Shown: in pieces, positions 15,798-24,123 of the stretch
Layout of the letters: every line of letters begins with the position of its first letter
Position numbering within the stretch: the stretch's first letter is position 1
From: Fibrobacteria bacterium GUT31
GTDB lineage: Bacteria > Fibrobacterota > Fibrobacteria > Fibrobacterales > Fibrobacteraceae
NCBI GenBank assembly: GCA_001462225.1
Contig: LIUH01000152.1
Coordinates: forward strand, 1-34,984
Direction of reading: 5' to 3'
DNA: 34,984 bases
Position numbers and translations under genes: made by a program
The notes under the pieces: generated by a model
Database searches by the model: none
What the model was told of the DNA's origin: nothing
Seen by the model: only the letters and a program-made list of their open reading frames with translations

Positions 15798-16163
15798 TTA
15801 CCCGTTAACTTTTTTCTTCTGCATTCTGATGTAATTGCTTCTCTTAAAATCGTTTCTGTGTTCCAAGCAAAAACGCGGGTAAATGAATTGCTTTGGGAAT
15901 ATCTTTACGGGAAAGGAGCTTTCGCAGCCTTCCAAACAGCACTTGAACGGCACCTCAATGGGTTCGTTATAGCCATGCTTAATAAACATATTACGCGCTT
16001 CAAGGCTATCTAAGGTCTTTTTAGGTTTTTGCCTAGCCTTTATGTCTCTGTGCAATTCACAGTACTTGGCTATAGGATGCCCCCAAAACTCGCGACCGCA
16101 ACCGGGTTCTTGGCATTTTTTCAACTTCACCCGCTTCTTTTTCTTGTATTTCGGCAATTGCAT
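15798..16163 (-). CDS. Small basic protein with two zinc-finger-like Cys/His motifs
   Basis: The protein has 121 aa, very rich in Lys and Arg (starts MQLPKYKKKKRVKLKKC). Two similar Cys/His patterns occur: C-x4-C-x12-C-x2-H in residues about 17-38, and C-x3-C-x17-C-x2-H in about 78-101 (CLEGC...FCLEH). They suggest a tandem zinc-binding fold, possibly for nucleic acid. I do not recognise a family. It is the first gene of a leftward run (this gene, gltD, CoA-transferase, cyclase) and diverges from dnaE. A TATATT element ends 6 nt before the ATG with no Shine-Dalgarno, so leaderless translation is predicted. Confidence 0.65.
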   Translation of the reverse strand: MQLPKYKKKKRVKLKKCQEPGCGREFWGHPIAKYCELHRDIKARQKPKKTLDSLEARNMFIKHGYNEPIEVPFKCCLEGCESSFPVKIFPKQFIYPRFCLEHRNDFKRSNYIRMQKKKVNG

Positions 16164-16169
16164 AGAGGG

Positions 16170-16180
16170 AATATAGAAAA
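16170..16180 (-). promoter_or_regulatory. Extended -10 element, Cys-rich protein gene
   Basis: On the - strand TTTTC-TATATT (16170-16180) ends 6 nt before the ATG at 16163. The opposing dnaE -10 starts 20 nt away, repeating the back-to-back arrangement seen at 7.9 kb. Confidence 0.55.
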
Positions 16181-16189
16181 CCCAAACCC

Positions 16190-16201
16190 TTTTACTACAT
16201 T
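16190..16201 (+). promoter_or_regulatory. Extended -10 element of dnaE
   Basis: TTTTAC-TACATT ends 28 nt before the dnaE ATG. The leader contains the Shine-Dalgarno AGGAGG, so dnaE is leadered although it shares the promoter type. Confidence 0.5.
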
Positions 16202-16229
16202 TACAACACCTTGGCTAAGGAGGTCAGAA

Positions 16230-19200
16230 ATGGATCCATGTGCAAACCCCGGTTTTGTTCATTTACAGGTGCATTCCGAATATTCTTTTTTGCAGGCTCC
16301 GGTTAAAATATCCGCTTTGCTGAAAAAAGCAAAAGAACTGGGGCAAAATGCAGTAGCCCTCACCGATAACGGCTTTATGTTCGGCATTTTGGATTTTTAT
16401 ATGGAAATGGATAAAAAAAAGGAATTGAAAGCCGTTAAACGCATTTTAGGCAGCCATATTTACCTTGAAACAAATGGTGCAAAACCCGGAGATAAATCGT
16501 CTTATAACCGCTTAACGCTTTTGGCGGAAAATCAGGAGGGCTATAAAAATCTCATCAAAATTTCCAGCGAAACCTATACGAGCAAGGAGAAATTTCAGGA
16601 AATTCCGGCAATTTCTTTGGATTTTTTGGCTGCGCACAAAGACGGTTTAATAGCAATAGCCGGTGATTTGGCAAGCCGCTTTGGGCGAGACGTTTGCGGG
16701 AATATGGAAAACAGGGCAAAACAGTTTTTAGATGAATTGTGCAAAATTTTCGATAACGAACATCTCTATTTTTCACTGCAAAATCATCTTCTTGAAACGG
16801 AAATTCAAGTGAACGATTTTTTGAGAAATTACGCCAAGGAAAACAATAGGCAACTCGTTGTCACAAATAATGTACACTATATTTCCAAAAAAGATGCTCA
16901 AAGCCACACCGCCCTTTTGTGCATGGAACAAAAAAAGATCTTGACCGAATTCAACGATGAATATTTTTCAACGGAGGAATTTTATTTAAAATCGGCAGAA
17001 GAAATGTATGAACTGTTTCCGGACGATATAGAGGCTTTGGAAAATACGGTTAAAATTGCAGACCGTTGCAATGTGAAAATACAAACACAAGGGAAAGATA
17101 TGGAACTTGGCTCCTCCTTCTGGCCACGCTTTGAACGCCCTCCGGAATTTGCGAGCGAATTTGATTATTTGGAATATTTAGTCAAGGAAAAAATTTCTTC
17201 AAGATATGTAAACGGATTGAACGATGAAAAAATAATGGAAAGAGTGAAAACGGAACTCGCCACAATAAAGCAATTGAAAGTTTCGGGCTATTTTTTGATA
17301 ATACAGGATTTTATAAATTGGGCAAAACACGAAGGCATTCCAATGGGGCCGGGACGCGGTTCTGCTGCGGGTTCGATAGTCGCCTATATTTTGGGAATTA
17401 CGGAGTTGGATCCCCTTCCGTATAATTTGCTTTTTGAAAGATTTTTAAATCCCGAACGCGTCAGTATGCCCGATATAGATATAGATGTTTCCGATAAGGA
17501 CAGAAGCAGGCTTATAGATTATGTCACAAAAAAATACGGTGTTAAAAATGTAACGCAATTGATAACATACGGACGAATGAAGGCGAAAGCCGTTTTGTGG
17601 GCGGTTGGGCGAGTGCTTGATATGTCCAGAACCGATGTGGGAATGTTTGCGGACAGAATTCCTTTTAAACTCACCGCGTTAAAGGACGATAAGGGAGAAG
17701 ATATAGAAGGTTCAGACAAGGTAAATTTGAAAAATGTCCGGGAGAGAGATGATGGGTTGAATTCTTTGATAGAAGGCACGGATGCTTTCAAGGAGTTTTG
17801 GGAACTGGCAACCAAACTGGAAGGATTGATAAGCAATTCCGGCACACACGCAGCCGCACTCATCATAGCTCCATGCGAAATGACGGAGCTTGTGCCGATT
17901 TACCGCCTTGCCCCTGACGATGTTCCCGCCGTGCAATACGATAAGCATTATGCGGAGGAAATAGGATTGCTGAAAATGGATATTCTGGGGCTTAGAAATT
18001 TGTCCATGATTCGGGAAACCATAAATACCATTAAAGAGACTAGAAAACTCGATTTGGATATAGATAAAATTCCATTAAACGATGAAAAGACTTTTGATGT
18101 GTTCAAGCAGGGGAACACGGTTGGCATATTCCAGTTTGAATCTTTTGGAATGCGTAAATACTTAAAGGATTTAAAACCCAGCCGCATTGAAGATTTAATC
18201 GCTATGAATGCCCTTTACCGCCCCGGCCCAATGGACAATATTCCTAGATTTATAAGATGCAAACACGGGCATGAGAAAATAAATTGCTACCACGAAGATC
18301 TTGAAAAAGTTTTGAACGAAACTTACGGAGTTATAGTTTATCAGGAACAGGTAATGTACATAGCCCAGATTTTATCGGGCTTTTCATTGGGTAAATCGGA
18401 TATTCTTCGCAGAGCCATGGGAAAAAAAGACCCAGAAGAGATGCTGAAAATGAAACCGGAATTTATTGAAAACGGATTAAAGAGAAATTATCCCGAACCT
18501 CTTTTGCAAAAAATCTGGGAAGATTTAAAACCTTTCTGCGGCTACGCATTCAACAAAAGCCACTCGGCAACATACTCTTACGTGGCGTATCAAACAGCGT
18601 ACTTAAAGGCGAACTTTCCGCAGGAATATATGGCTTCGGTCATGAATGTTGAACTGATAGATCATTTGCCGATGGTTGTTGAAGAGTGCAAAAGGATGGG
18701 AATTGAAGTTTTGCCGCCCGATGTGAATATATCGAAATCCGCATTTTCCGTTGAGGGCAAGGCTATTAGATGGGGGCTTTCGCAGATAAAGGGCTGCGGC
18801 GAAGTTGTTGCAAAGGATATTGAACTGGATAGAAAAAATAACGGCAATTATAAAAGCCTTTTTGACATGGTGCGAAGATTGCACTTGTTTGAAAAAAACA
18901 CGATAAATAAAATTGCATTGGAAAGTTTGGCAAAGGCGGGAGCATTGGATTCTTTGCCCGGAACACGTGCGCAAAAATTTGCATCGGTGGAGAAGGCTTT
19001 GGCAGATGCTCCGTCTTGGAAAGTGGAGAAGCAGTCCGCGCAAATGGCTTTATTCGGTACGGATTTTGAAAAGGAACCCGCTTTGGAAGAATTGGAGGAC
19101 TGGTCTCTTTTGGATCAGCTTACAAAAGAACAAAAAGTACTGGGAGTTCAAATAAGCGCACATCCTTTAGATGAATATTATGCGGAGATAAAAGGCTTTG

Positions 19201-19757
19201 CGGATTTTACGCTTTCCGATGAAGCTAAAATCAAAGAGCGAATAGATTCGTTTGTCAAGATAGCTGCATTTGTGCCGGAAGTAAATGAGAAACAGACAAA
19301 GGGTGGCGAAACGATAGCGATAATAACTCTGCAAGACCAGCACAATAAATTGGAAGCATTTTGCGGCACGAAAATCTGGAAAAACTTGAAGGAAAAACTT
19401 TTTGAGGGTTCTCTTATTTTGGCAGCCGGCAGGCTAACGATATCTTCTTTCAACAATAAGCCGCAACTCATGCTGAGTTCCATTGAATTTTTAGAAGAGA
19501 AAATCAACCAAGCAAAAACTTTTTGCATTGAAACCGGCACAAGTTTTTTTACTGGGGCGCAAACTCTTTTGGTAGAGGAATTTTTCGAGGAAAACAAAAA
19601 AGAAAAAGGCGCCTCGTTCTGTTTTTACATTTCCGATGCCAAAGGCTATGTATATAAAATGGAAACTTTTAAGTATAAAATTTCCAAAACAAGAGAGAAC
19701 TTGAAGAAATTGGGTTCTATTTTTGGGGCGAGGAATGTTTGGATTGGCGGGGAGTAG
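16230..19757 (+). CDS. dnaE: DNA polymerase III alpha subunit
   Basis: Catalytic subunit of the replicative polymerase. The protein has 1175 aa from the ATG at 16230, which follows AGGAGG (16218-16223); an upstream in-frame start would add 67 residues of non-conserved sequence running through the promoter, so it is rejected. The PHP domain is at about 8-280, but metal-ligand positions are altered: HLQVHS instead of HLHVHS (Gln13), and ALTDNG instead of ALTDHG. Palm: GPGRGSAAGS, then PDIDIDVSDKDR carrying the catalytic aspartates, and KMDILGLR for the third. Fingers: YRPGPMDNIPRFI and YQEQVMYIAQ. A C-terminal OB fold (IAAFVPEVNE...ETIAIITLQD) is present. A proofreading DnaQ subunit is therefore probably separate. 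Confidence 0.96.
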   Translation: MDPCANPGFVHLQVHSEYSFLQAPVKISALLKKAKELGQNAVALTDNGFMFGILDFYMEMDKKKELKAVKRILGSHIYLETNGAKPGDKSSYNRLTLLAENQEGYKNLIKISSETYTSKEKFQEIPAISLDFLAAHKDGLIAIAGDLASRFGRDVCGNMENRAKQFLDELCKIFDNEHLYFSLQNHLLETEIQVNDFLRNYAKENNRQLVVTNNVHYISKKDAQSHTALLCMEQKKILTEFNDEYFSTEEFYLKSAEEMYELFPDDIEALENTVKIADRCNVKIQTQGKDMELGSSFWPRFERPPEFASEFDYLEYLVKEKISSRYVNGLNDEKIMERVKTELATIKQLKVSGYFLIIQDFINWAKHEGIPMGPGRGSAAGSIVAYILGITELDPLPYNLLFERFLNPERVSMPDIDIDVSDKDRSRLIDYVTKKYGVKNVTQLITYGRMKAKAVLWAVGRVLDMSRTDVGMFADRIPFKLTALKDDKGEDIEGSDKVNLKNVRERDDGLNSLIEGTDAFKEFWELATKLEGLISNSGTHAAALIIAPCEMTELVPIYRLAPDDVPAVQYDKHYAEEIGLLKMDILGLRNLSMIRETINTIKETRKLDLDIDKIPLNDEKTFDVFKQGNTVGIFQFESFGMRKYLKDLKPSRIEDLIAMNALYRPGPMDNIPRFIRCKHGHEKINCYHEDLEKVLNETYGVIVYQEQVMYIAQILSGFSLGKSDILRRAMGKKDPEEMLKMKPEFIENGLKRNYPEPLLQKIWEDLKPFCGYAFNKSHSATYSYVAYQTAYLKANFPQEYMASVMNVELIDHLPMVVEECKRMGIEVLPPDVNISKSAFSVEGKAIRWGLSQIKGCGEVVAKDIELDRKNNGNYKSLFDMVRRLHLFEKNTINKIALESLAKAGALDSLPGTRAQKFASVEKALADAPSWKVEKQSAQMALFGTDFEKEPALEELEDWSLLDQLTKEQKVLGVQISAHPLDEYYAEIKGFADFTLSDEAKIKERIDSFVKIAAFVPEVNEKQTKGGETIAIITLQDQHNKLEAFCGTKIWKNLKEKLFEGSLILAAGRLTISSFNNKPQLMLSSIEFLEEKINQAKTFCIETGTSFFTGAQTLLVEEFFEENKKEKGASFCFYISDAKGYVYKMETFKYKISKTRENLKKLGSIFGARNVWIGGE

Positions 19758-19777
19758 TGGGTAATCCAGTGCTATCT

Positions 19778-19809
19778 AAATTTTTGCTCAGTATATTGAG
19801 CAAAAATTT
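19778..19809. promoter_or_regulatory. Perfect 13-bp inverted repeat between dnaE and the AAA ATPase gene
   Basis: Arms AAATTTTTGCTCA (19778-19790) and TGAGCAAAAATTT (19797-19809) flank GTATAT. It could end dnaE transcription, although the stem is AT-rich, or act as an operator for the ATPase gene. A TTTC-TATTTT element overlaps its right edge, and CGTTCAGTATAGAG (19819-19832) echoes its core. Confidence 0.55.
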
Positions 19810-19839
19810 CTATTTTTCGTTCAGTATAGAGGGCAATTT

Positions 19840-21096
19840 ATGAATAAAGATGTCATTAAAAGTATTATTACCGCAAAACAGCGGGAAATTTTGTCCATCG
19901 ACTTGTTCGAAAGACCGGTTGACATAGAGGAAAATATGAACTATGTCTTTGTTGGGCTTCGCCGAGCGGGGAAATCATATCTGCTATACCAACATATTCA
20001 AATACTCGTTAAAACCAAGCGAGCCGCCATAGAAGACATACTGTTTGTGTCTTTTGAAGACGAAAGACTCAGCGACCTGAAGGCAAAAGATTTAGGTTTA
20101 TTTCTAGAGGCCTATCAAGAATTGTACAGCCGAAAACCGATTGTTTTTTTAGATGAAATTCAAAACATAAAGGGTTGGGAAAAATTCGCTCGCCGCCTAG
20201 CAGATTCCAAATACAGGGTTTTCATAACCGGCAGCAATGCGCAAATGCTCAGCAAAGAAATATATACCACGATGGGAGGCAGGTTTTTGGTAAAGGAAGT
20301 GTTTCCCTTTTCCTTTAAAGAATATTTGAAGTTCAACAAAATCCATTTATCCAAAAACTGGGAATACAATTCGGATTTATGCACCGAAATAGCTAGATTC
20401 TTTAAGGGTTATTTTTATCACGGCGGTTTTGCTGAAGCATTTTTTTTGCGAGACAAAAGGAACTATCTCAATTCTCTTTACCAAAAAATTCTATTAGGTG
20501 ATATTATTGCAAGGAATTCGATAAGAAATGATAATGCGATTAGAATTCTGGTAAAAAAACTGGCGGATAGCGTTTTGCAACCAACAGCTGCAAACCGATT
20601 GAAAAATATAATAAGTTCCACCGGGGTTAGCATATCTCGCAACACCTTAATGGACTACTTAAAATTTTTGGAAGATTCTTACCTAATTTTTAGCATAAGC
20701 AATTATTCGGATAAGTTAGGCGATAGGGAAACCATTAAAAAACGTTATTTTTGGGATAACGGATTGCTCAATATTTTTCTCTTTGATTCGGATACCAAAC
20801 TTTTGGAAAATATGGTTGCAATAAAGCTAAAGAAAATTTATGGAGAAAATTTGTTTTATTACAGAAAAAATATCGAAGTTGATTTTTTTATTCCAAGTGA
20901 AAAAAGAGCAATTCAAGTTTCCTATAGCATTGAAGATGAAACGAGCAGGGAAAGGGAAATAAAGGCCTTGTTCAAATTATCGGAGGTTTATTTTTTGAAA
21001 GAACTTGAAATAATAACCTTCTCCGAGGACGATACTATAACAGAAAATGGAAAAGTGATAAAAATTGTGCCTATCTGGAAATGGCTGTTGCGGTAA
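19840..21096 (+). CDS. AAA+ ATPase with C-terminal DUF4143 domain
   Basis: The protein has 418 aa. Walker A is GLRRAGKS (39-46) with YLLYQH after it; Walker B is VFLDEIQ (about 102-108). FITGSNAQML is a sensor region and GGRFLVKEVFPFSFKEYL is typical of this family. The DUF4143 part (about 215-400) contains a helical, winged-helix-like section and a nuclease-fold-like end: ENMVAIKLKKIYGENLFYYRKNIEVDFFIP, with the E...D-x-Y-like spacing of PD-(D/E)XK folds. These proteins are abundant and patchily distributed in anaerobes; function is unproven, perhaps in mobile-element or stress biology. It is preceded by GAGGG 6 nt before the ATG. Isolated position, a palindrome upstream and lower GC suggest acquisition. 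Confidence 0.85.
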   Translation: MNKDVIKSIITAKQREILSIDLFERPVDIEENMNYVFVGLRRAGKSYLLYQHIQILVKTKRAAIEDILFVSFEDERLSDLKAKDLGLFLEAYQELYSRKPIVFLDEIQNIKGWEKFARRLADSKYRVFITGSNAQMLSKEIYTTMGGRFLVKEVFPFSFKEYLKFNKIHLSKNWEYNSDLCTEIARFFKGYFYHGGFAEAFFLRDKRNYLNSLYQKILLGDIIARNSIRNDNAIRILVKKLADSVLQPTAANRLKNIISSTGVSISRNTLMDYLKFLEDSYLIFSISNYSDKLGDRETIKKRYFWDNGLLNIFLFDSDTKLLENMVAIKLKKIYGENLFYYRKNIEVDFFIPSEKRAIQVSYSIEDETSREREIKALFKLSEVYFLKELEIITFSEDDTITENGKVIKIVPIWKWLLR

Positions 21097-21106
21097 AGGA
21101 AATCTC

Positions 21107-21337
21107 ATGGGCAATAGTAAAAAGAGGAAACGCCGCACGGGCATTACCTTTGCAAGCGACTCTGAGACATTTCCCGCTCATCTGCCTTGCCAAAGCATGC
21201 TCATCGTCCACTGTTTCGAACTATTAGCATCAGTGCCTTGCGATTGTGTAGATTTATATGGGTGGCGGGATTTGATACACTTTTTGCCTGATTCTATTTC
21301 AAAAACTTCCACTCCTTCTGCACAAGGGGCAAAGTAA
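21107..21337 (+). CDS. Doubtful small ORF downstream of the ATPase
   Basis: A 76-codon frame starts at an ATG 10 nt after the ATPase stop, with AAAGGAAA just upstream. Its first part is very basic (MGNSKKRKRRTGITFASD); the rest is Cys- and Pro-rich and not convincing as a protein. It overlaps the out-of-frame continuation of the phasin-like gene on the other strand, so at most one of the two is real here. Confidence 0.2.
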   Translation: MGNSKKRKRRTGITFASDSETFPAHLPCQSMLIVHCFELLASVPCDCVDLYGWRDLIHFLPDSISKTSTPSAQGAK

Positions 21338-21397
21338 ATTTTACTGACATAATCTTTAATTTCATCTAGTGTTGACTTAATTGGTTCTTCCACAGCA

Positions 21398-21988
21398 TCA
21401 CAAATTTCGTCTTGTGTTGACTTTGCGACTTTTTTGTGTTGGCTTGGCGAATTTTTTCGCAGCATTATAAGGTTTATTTTGTGCCGGCTTAATGAATTTT
21501 TCCATACCATTACGCTTTTCTTGCGTTAGCTTAATAAATTCTTTCATACAATAGCAAATTTTTTCTGCGGTCGAAGTTGTATCAAATTTTATTTTCAATA
21601 CTAAATGGCTATTGTTAATCCTTCCTTTGCTAATAAGTATTTCTTTGCCTTTTATTTTTTCGTCCTTAAATTCTTTTTTTAGAAATTCATAGAATTCTGA
21701 GGAGTTTTCGTCGCATTTAGTCCTTCTCTCAAAACTGATTTCTACGTCCGTGAGTTCACCGGTTTGTCTATCGGAGTAAAAAGTAAAAACATAGCAGGTT
21801 CGCTCGCCCCAATGCTTGTAGGGATAGCCCGGTGCAAATTTTATAACTGCCTGTTTTCCAATTTTGTTGAAAAACCTTCCTAGGACTATTTTCCCACCTG
21901 GTTGCACGTTCTTCCCTTTTAGGGTTTCCGTCTGCATATCCGAATGGGTTTTATCCCACATTTCCACAACTTCTTCTATAGCTGCCAT
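21398..21988 (-). CDS. Uncharacterised protein with phasin-like helical C-terminus, possibly frameshifted
   Basis: The protein has 196 aa, starting at ATG with AGGAGA about 10 nt upstream. Residues 1-130 are strand-rich (GGKIVLGRFFNKIGKQAVIKF...CYVFTFYSDRQTGELTDVEISFE), followed by three short repeats of the type KEFIKLTQEK / EKFIKPAQNK / KKFAKPTQK. The frame then ends quickly after SRKVNTRRNL. In the +1 frame, starting at the same six-A tract (+ strand 21424-21429 region), the pattern continues as KVAKSTQDEICDAVEEPIKSTLDEIKDYVSK. A one-base indel has thus probably removed the natural helical C-terminus, or slippage restores it. I do not recognise a family. Confidence 0.5.
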   Translation of the reverse strand: MAAIEEVVEMWDKTHSDMQTETLKGKNVQPGGKIVLGRFFNKIGKQAVIKFAPGYPYKHWGERTCYVFTFYSDRQTGELTDVEISFERRTKCDENSSEFYEFLKKEFKDEKIKGKEILISKGRINNSHLVLKIKFDTTSTAEKICYCMKEFIKLTQEKRNGMEKFIKPAQNKPYNAAKKFAKPTQKSRKVNTRRNL

Positions 21989-22026
21989 ATTCCTAACTCT
22001 CCTATTTTCCCTGTAACCGATTTACC

Positions 22027-22079
22027 CTGCCAAACTTGGGGAAAGTTAAGATTTGGCAGGTTTCGTGCCACCATGGCAC
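22027..22079. repeat. Two adjacent inverted repeats between FISUMP and the phasin-like gene
   Basis: CTGCCAAA (22027-22034) pairs with TTTGGCAG (22052-22059), and GTGCCA with TGGCAC (about 22065-22079). Both leftward genes flank them. Neither is followed by a T-run, so intrinsic termination is uncertain; an operator or RNA structure in the intergenic region is equally possible. Confidence 0.35.
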
Positions 22080-22122
22080 AAATTCTTTGTATTCACCGCT
22101 TGCCTTCGGCTAGCAGCAGTGG

Positions 22123-24021
22123 CTAGGGCACAAGTGCCCCAACCGCATAGTCTTGGAGACAACGAACAGAGAACAAGAAGGACTTCCTTTCGTCGTACTT
22201 GTACACACCGCCGTTGGCGTAGTCCATGTTCCGGAGGTAGGCGTTGTCGCTATCGTACTCCGTGGCACTCCACCAGTTGCCGTCGTGGCCAACATTGTGG
22301 CAAATGCCGTTCGAGTGGCCGAAGCCGCCCGGCAGAGCCGAAAAGCCGTACTCGTCCGTAGTGGGAATATCCGTGTTCCAGCCCGTTGCCGCCTTCAATT
22401 TAGGTCCTGCAATACTATATTCGTCAACAGCAGTCACCAACAAATCCCATTCCGCATCTGTAGGCAAGTGCCAGCCGGAAGGGCAAACATTCATAGCCGT
22501 TGACCAATTATACAACCCACCATATTTATCGCAGTTGGCAGAATTGTCGTTGTAACATTTGCTATCAGTGGCGTTGTAATTCAAATTCTCCGCCATCCAT
22601 GTTTGCTCGCCTATCGTGACATAAACATATCGTTGATCATCACGGGAATCAGTGAAATAATTGCAATCGTTTATGGAGCAGTATAAGTCTTTGTAATTCG
22701 CATATTTCCATGAACCATATTTGCAAATATAATCTTCTGAGCTTACGTTGCCTTTCTTTATTTCACCATTATTTGAAGTTAAGCAGATAGACTGAACATC
22801 ACTTTCTTCATTTGTTGCAATTCTCCACGTGTTGTTTTCGCAAATATAATCTTTTGAGCTTGCGTTGCCTTTCTTTATCTCGCCTTCGTTTGCGGAAGAA
22901 CAAATCCATTGATAAACATCTTTCTCATATTCAGTAGCTATAACCCAAGATGTATTTTTGCAAACATATTCCGTGCTTGTTACATTACCTGCTTTTATCT
23001 CGCCTTCGTTTGCGGAAGAACAAACGAATTGATAAACATCTTTCTCATATTCAGTGGCTATAACCCAATTGCCATTTTTGCATATATAATTGACATTCCT
23101 ATTGCTCTTCTTAATCTCACTTTCATTTGAAGCACCGCAAACACCAAGCCCGTAACTTGACACCCAATAATCATAAACATACTTCTCAAAATCAGGAACA
23201 ACCGAAGCCAAGCCCCAACCCAAAATATTGCTCCTTACCCCGCCCAAGTTCGCTCCAGATGCCCAGTCCGCAAGTTCAGCCTTCTTTGCCTCATCGCTCC
23301 ATGTGCCATTGCTCCTGATGGACTGGCTGAAGTTTGCCAAACGCTGCGAAAATTCGCCCTCGCTCAAACTACCCTGCAGCAACACCGAAATCGCAAGCAA
23401 TGCAGCATCGCCATCACTATTGCCGAATATGGACATATCCTCGCTGTCCTTGAAAGCATCGCTGTTTATGCCGAACACGGCAAATATCTCTTTTTGTGCC
23501 TGCTTCTTGGCAGCTGCCACGCTCATGCCGCTTTCAACCAAGTTCAAAACACGGTAATATTCCAAATGCGTAAGAATATTCACATTTATATTGTCTTTTT
23601 CCCTCAAGTCCGCTATGGCAAACAGAGTTATAGAGGCGGCGGATATATTGCCGGTGTTCTCGTTTCTGTAAAAACCGTTTACCTCAAACATAGCATAGGG
23701 CGAAACCAGTTCAATGTTGCGTATGTTAAAACTCCCTTTGTCATCAGTTATCGCACTCTTGAAACTGCGTCCCGTCTGAACAAGGTCTTTGTCCAGCTCG
23801 TACAGAGTTATAGTTGCGCCTTCAGTAAAAGGACCTTTCTGCGACACACCGCTGACGCCGGCTTTCTTTACCGTGCCTTCGCTGCCCTGAGTACTATCGC
23901 TGCTTGGGGAAGCATCGTCAGAGGAACAGGAAGCGAGTGTCTGAACCCCAATAGCCCCTATGAAGAAGATAAAGAGGATGTGAAGAGAAAGGTTTTTGAA
24001 ACCTGGCTTGGCTTTGTTCAT
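22123..24021 (-). CDS. FISUMP-domain surface lipoprotein with four tandem Cys-rich repeats
   Basis: The protein has 632 aa. Its long signal peptide ends in TLASC (lipobox, Cys at about 32), followed by a Ser/Asp-rich linker. Residues about 53-280 contain a carboxypeptidase-like beta-sandwich segment (SQKGPFTEGATITLYELD...SFNIRNIELVSPYAMFEVNGF) and a helical part. Residues 295-447 hold four repeats of 39-40 aa with the pattern C-x-SANEGEIKKGN-x4-YICKNGNWVIATEYEKDVYQ. The FISUMP domain follows (about 460-625): GEQTWMAENLNY, YGGLYNWSTAMNVCPSGWHLPTDAEWD, SALPGGF, WWSATE and VRCLQD. This domain is abundant in Fibrobacter and found on surface proteins; its function is unproven. The start is ATG with AGGAG 6 nt upstream. 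It is expected to be outer-membrane anchored, possibly for binding substrate or host surfaces. Confidence 0.9.
   Translation of the reverse strand: MNKAKPGFKNLSLHILFIFFIGAIGVQTLASCSSDDASPSSDSTQGSEGTVKKAGVSGVSQKGPFTEGATITLYELDKDLVQTGRSFKSAITDDKGSFNIRNIELVSPYAMFEVNGFYRNENTGNISAASITLFAIADLREKDNINVNILTHLEYYRVLNLVESGMSVAAAKKQAQKEIFAVFGINSDAFKDSEDMSIFGNSDGDAALLAISVLLQGSLSEGEFSQRLANFSQSIRSNGTWSDEAKKAELADWASGANLGGVRSNILGWGLASVVPDFEKYVYDYWVSSYGLGVCGASNESEIKKSNRNVNYICKNGNWVIATEYEKDVYQFVCSSANEGEIKAGNVTSTEYVCKNTSWVIATEYEKDVYQWICSSANEGEIKKGNASSKDYICENNTWRIATNEESDVQSICLTSNNGEIKKGNVSSEDYICKYGSWKYANYKDLYCSINDCNYFTDSRDDQRYVYVTIGEQTWMAENLNYNATDSKCYNDNSANCDKYGGLYNWSTAMNVCPSGWHLPTDAEWDLLVTAVDEYSIAGPKLKAATGWNTDIPTTDEYGFSALPGGFGHSNGICHNVGHDGNWWSATEYDSDNAYLRNMDYANGGVYKYDERKSFLFSVRCLQDYAVGALVP
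22681..23139 (-). repeat. Coding tandem repeats of about 117-120 bp in the FISUMP gene
   Basis: Four units encode the Cys-rich repeats of residues 295-447. Units two and three are the most alike at base level (CTCGCCTTCGTTTGCGGAAG occurs in both). Unit number could vary between strains by recombination. Confidence 0.8.
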
Positions 24022-24069
24022 AATGAACTCCTTGTTTTAGGGGAAAATTCTGATTTTATGTATGGGAAA

Positions 24070-24123
24070 AAATTGAGCGAGTATATTAAGCTTTTTATGA
24101 CAATGTTAACATTTATGTCATAA
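24070..24123 (-). promoter_or_regulatory. Candidate promoter and operator of the FISUMP gene
   Basis: On the - strand TTAACA, an 18-nt spacer and TATACT resemble a sigma-70 promoter about 60 nt upstream of the ATG. An inverted repeat, TTATGACA (24095-24102) and TGTCATAA (24116-24123), brackets the -35 region and surrounds the smaller palindrome ATGTTAACAT, a likely protein-binding site. Confidence 0.4.

Noticed and set aside
16029..16229. N-terminal extension of dnaE by 67 codons
   Set aside because: It runs through the promoter and the divergent gene; AGGAGG and the conserved start of the PHP domain place the start at 16230.
21420..21432. Programmed -1 frameshift at an A6G heptamer in the phasin-like gene
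   Set aside because: The zero-frame codons are CAA AAA AGT, so the tract is out of register for the A-AAA-AAG slip, and the continuing frame is +1, not -1.
21178..21510. Separate leftward gene downstream of the phasin-like gene
   Set aside because: Only its middle part looks coding and it is best explained as the frame-shifted tail of the upstream gene.
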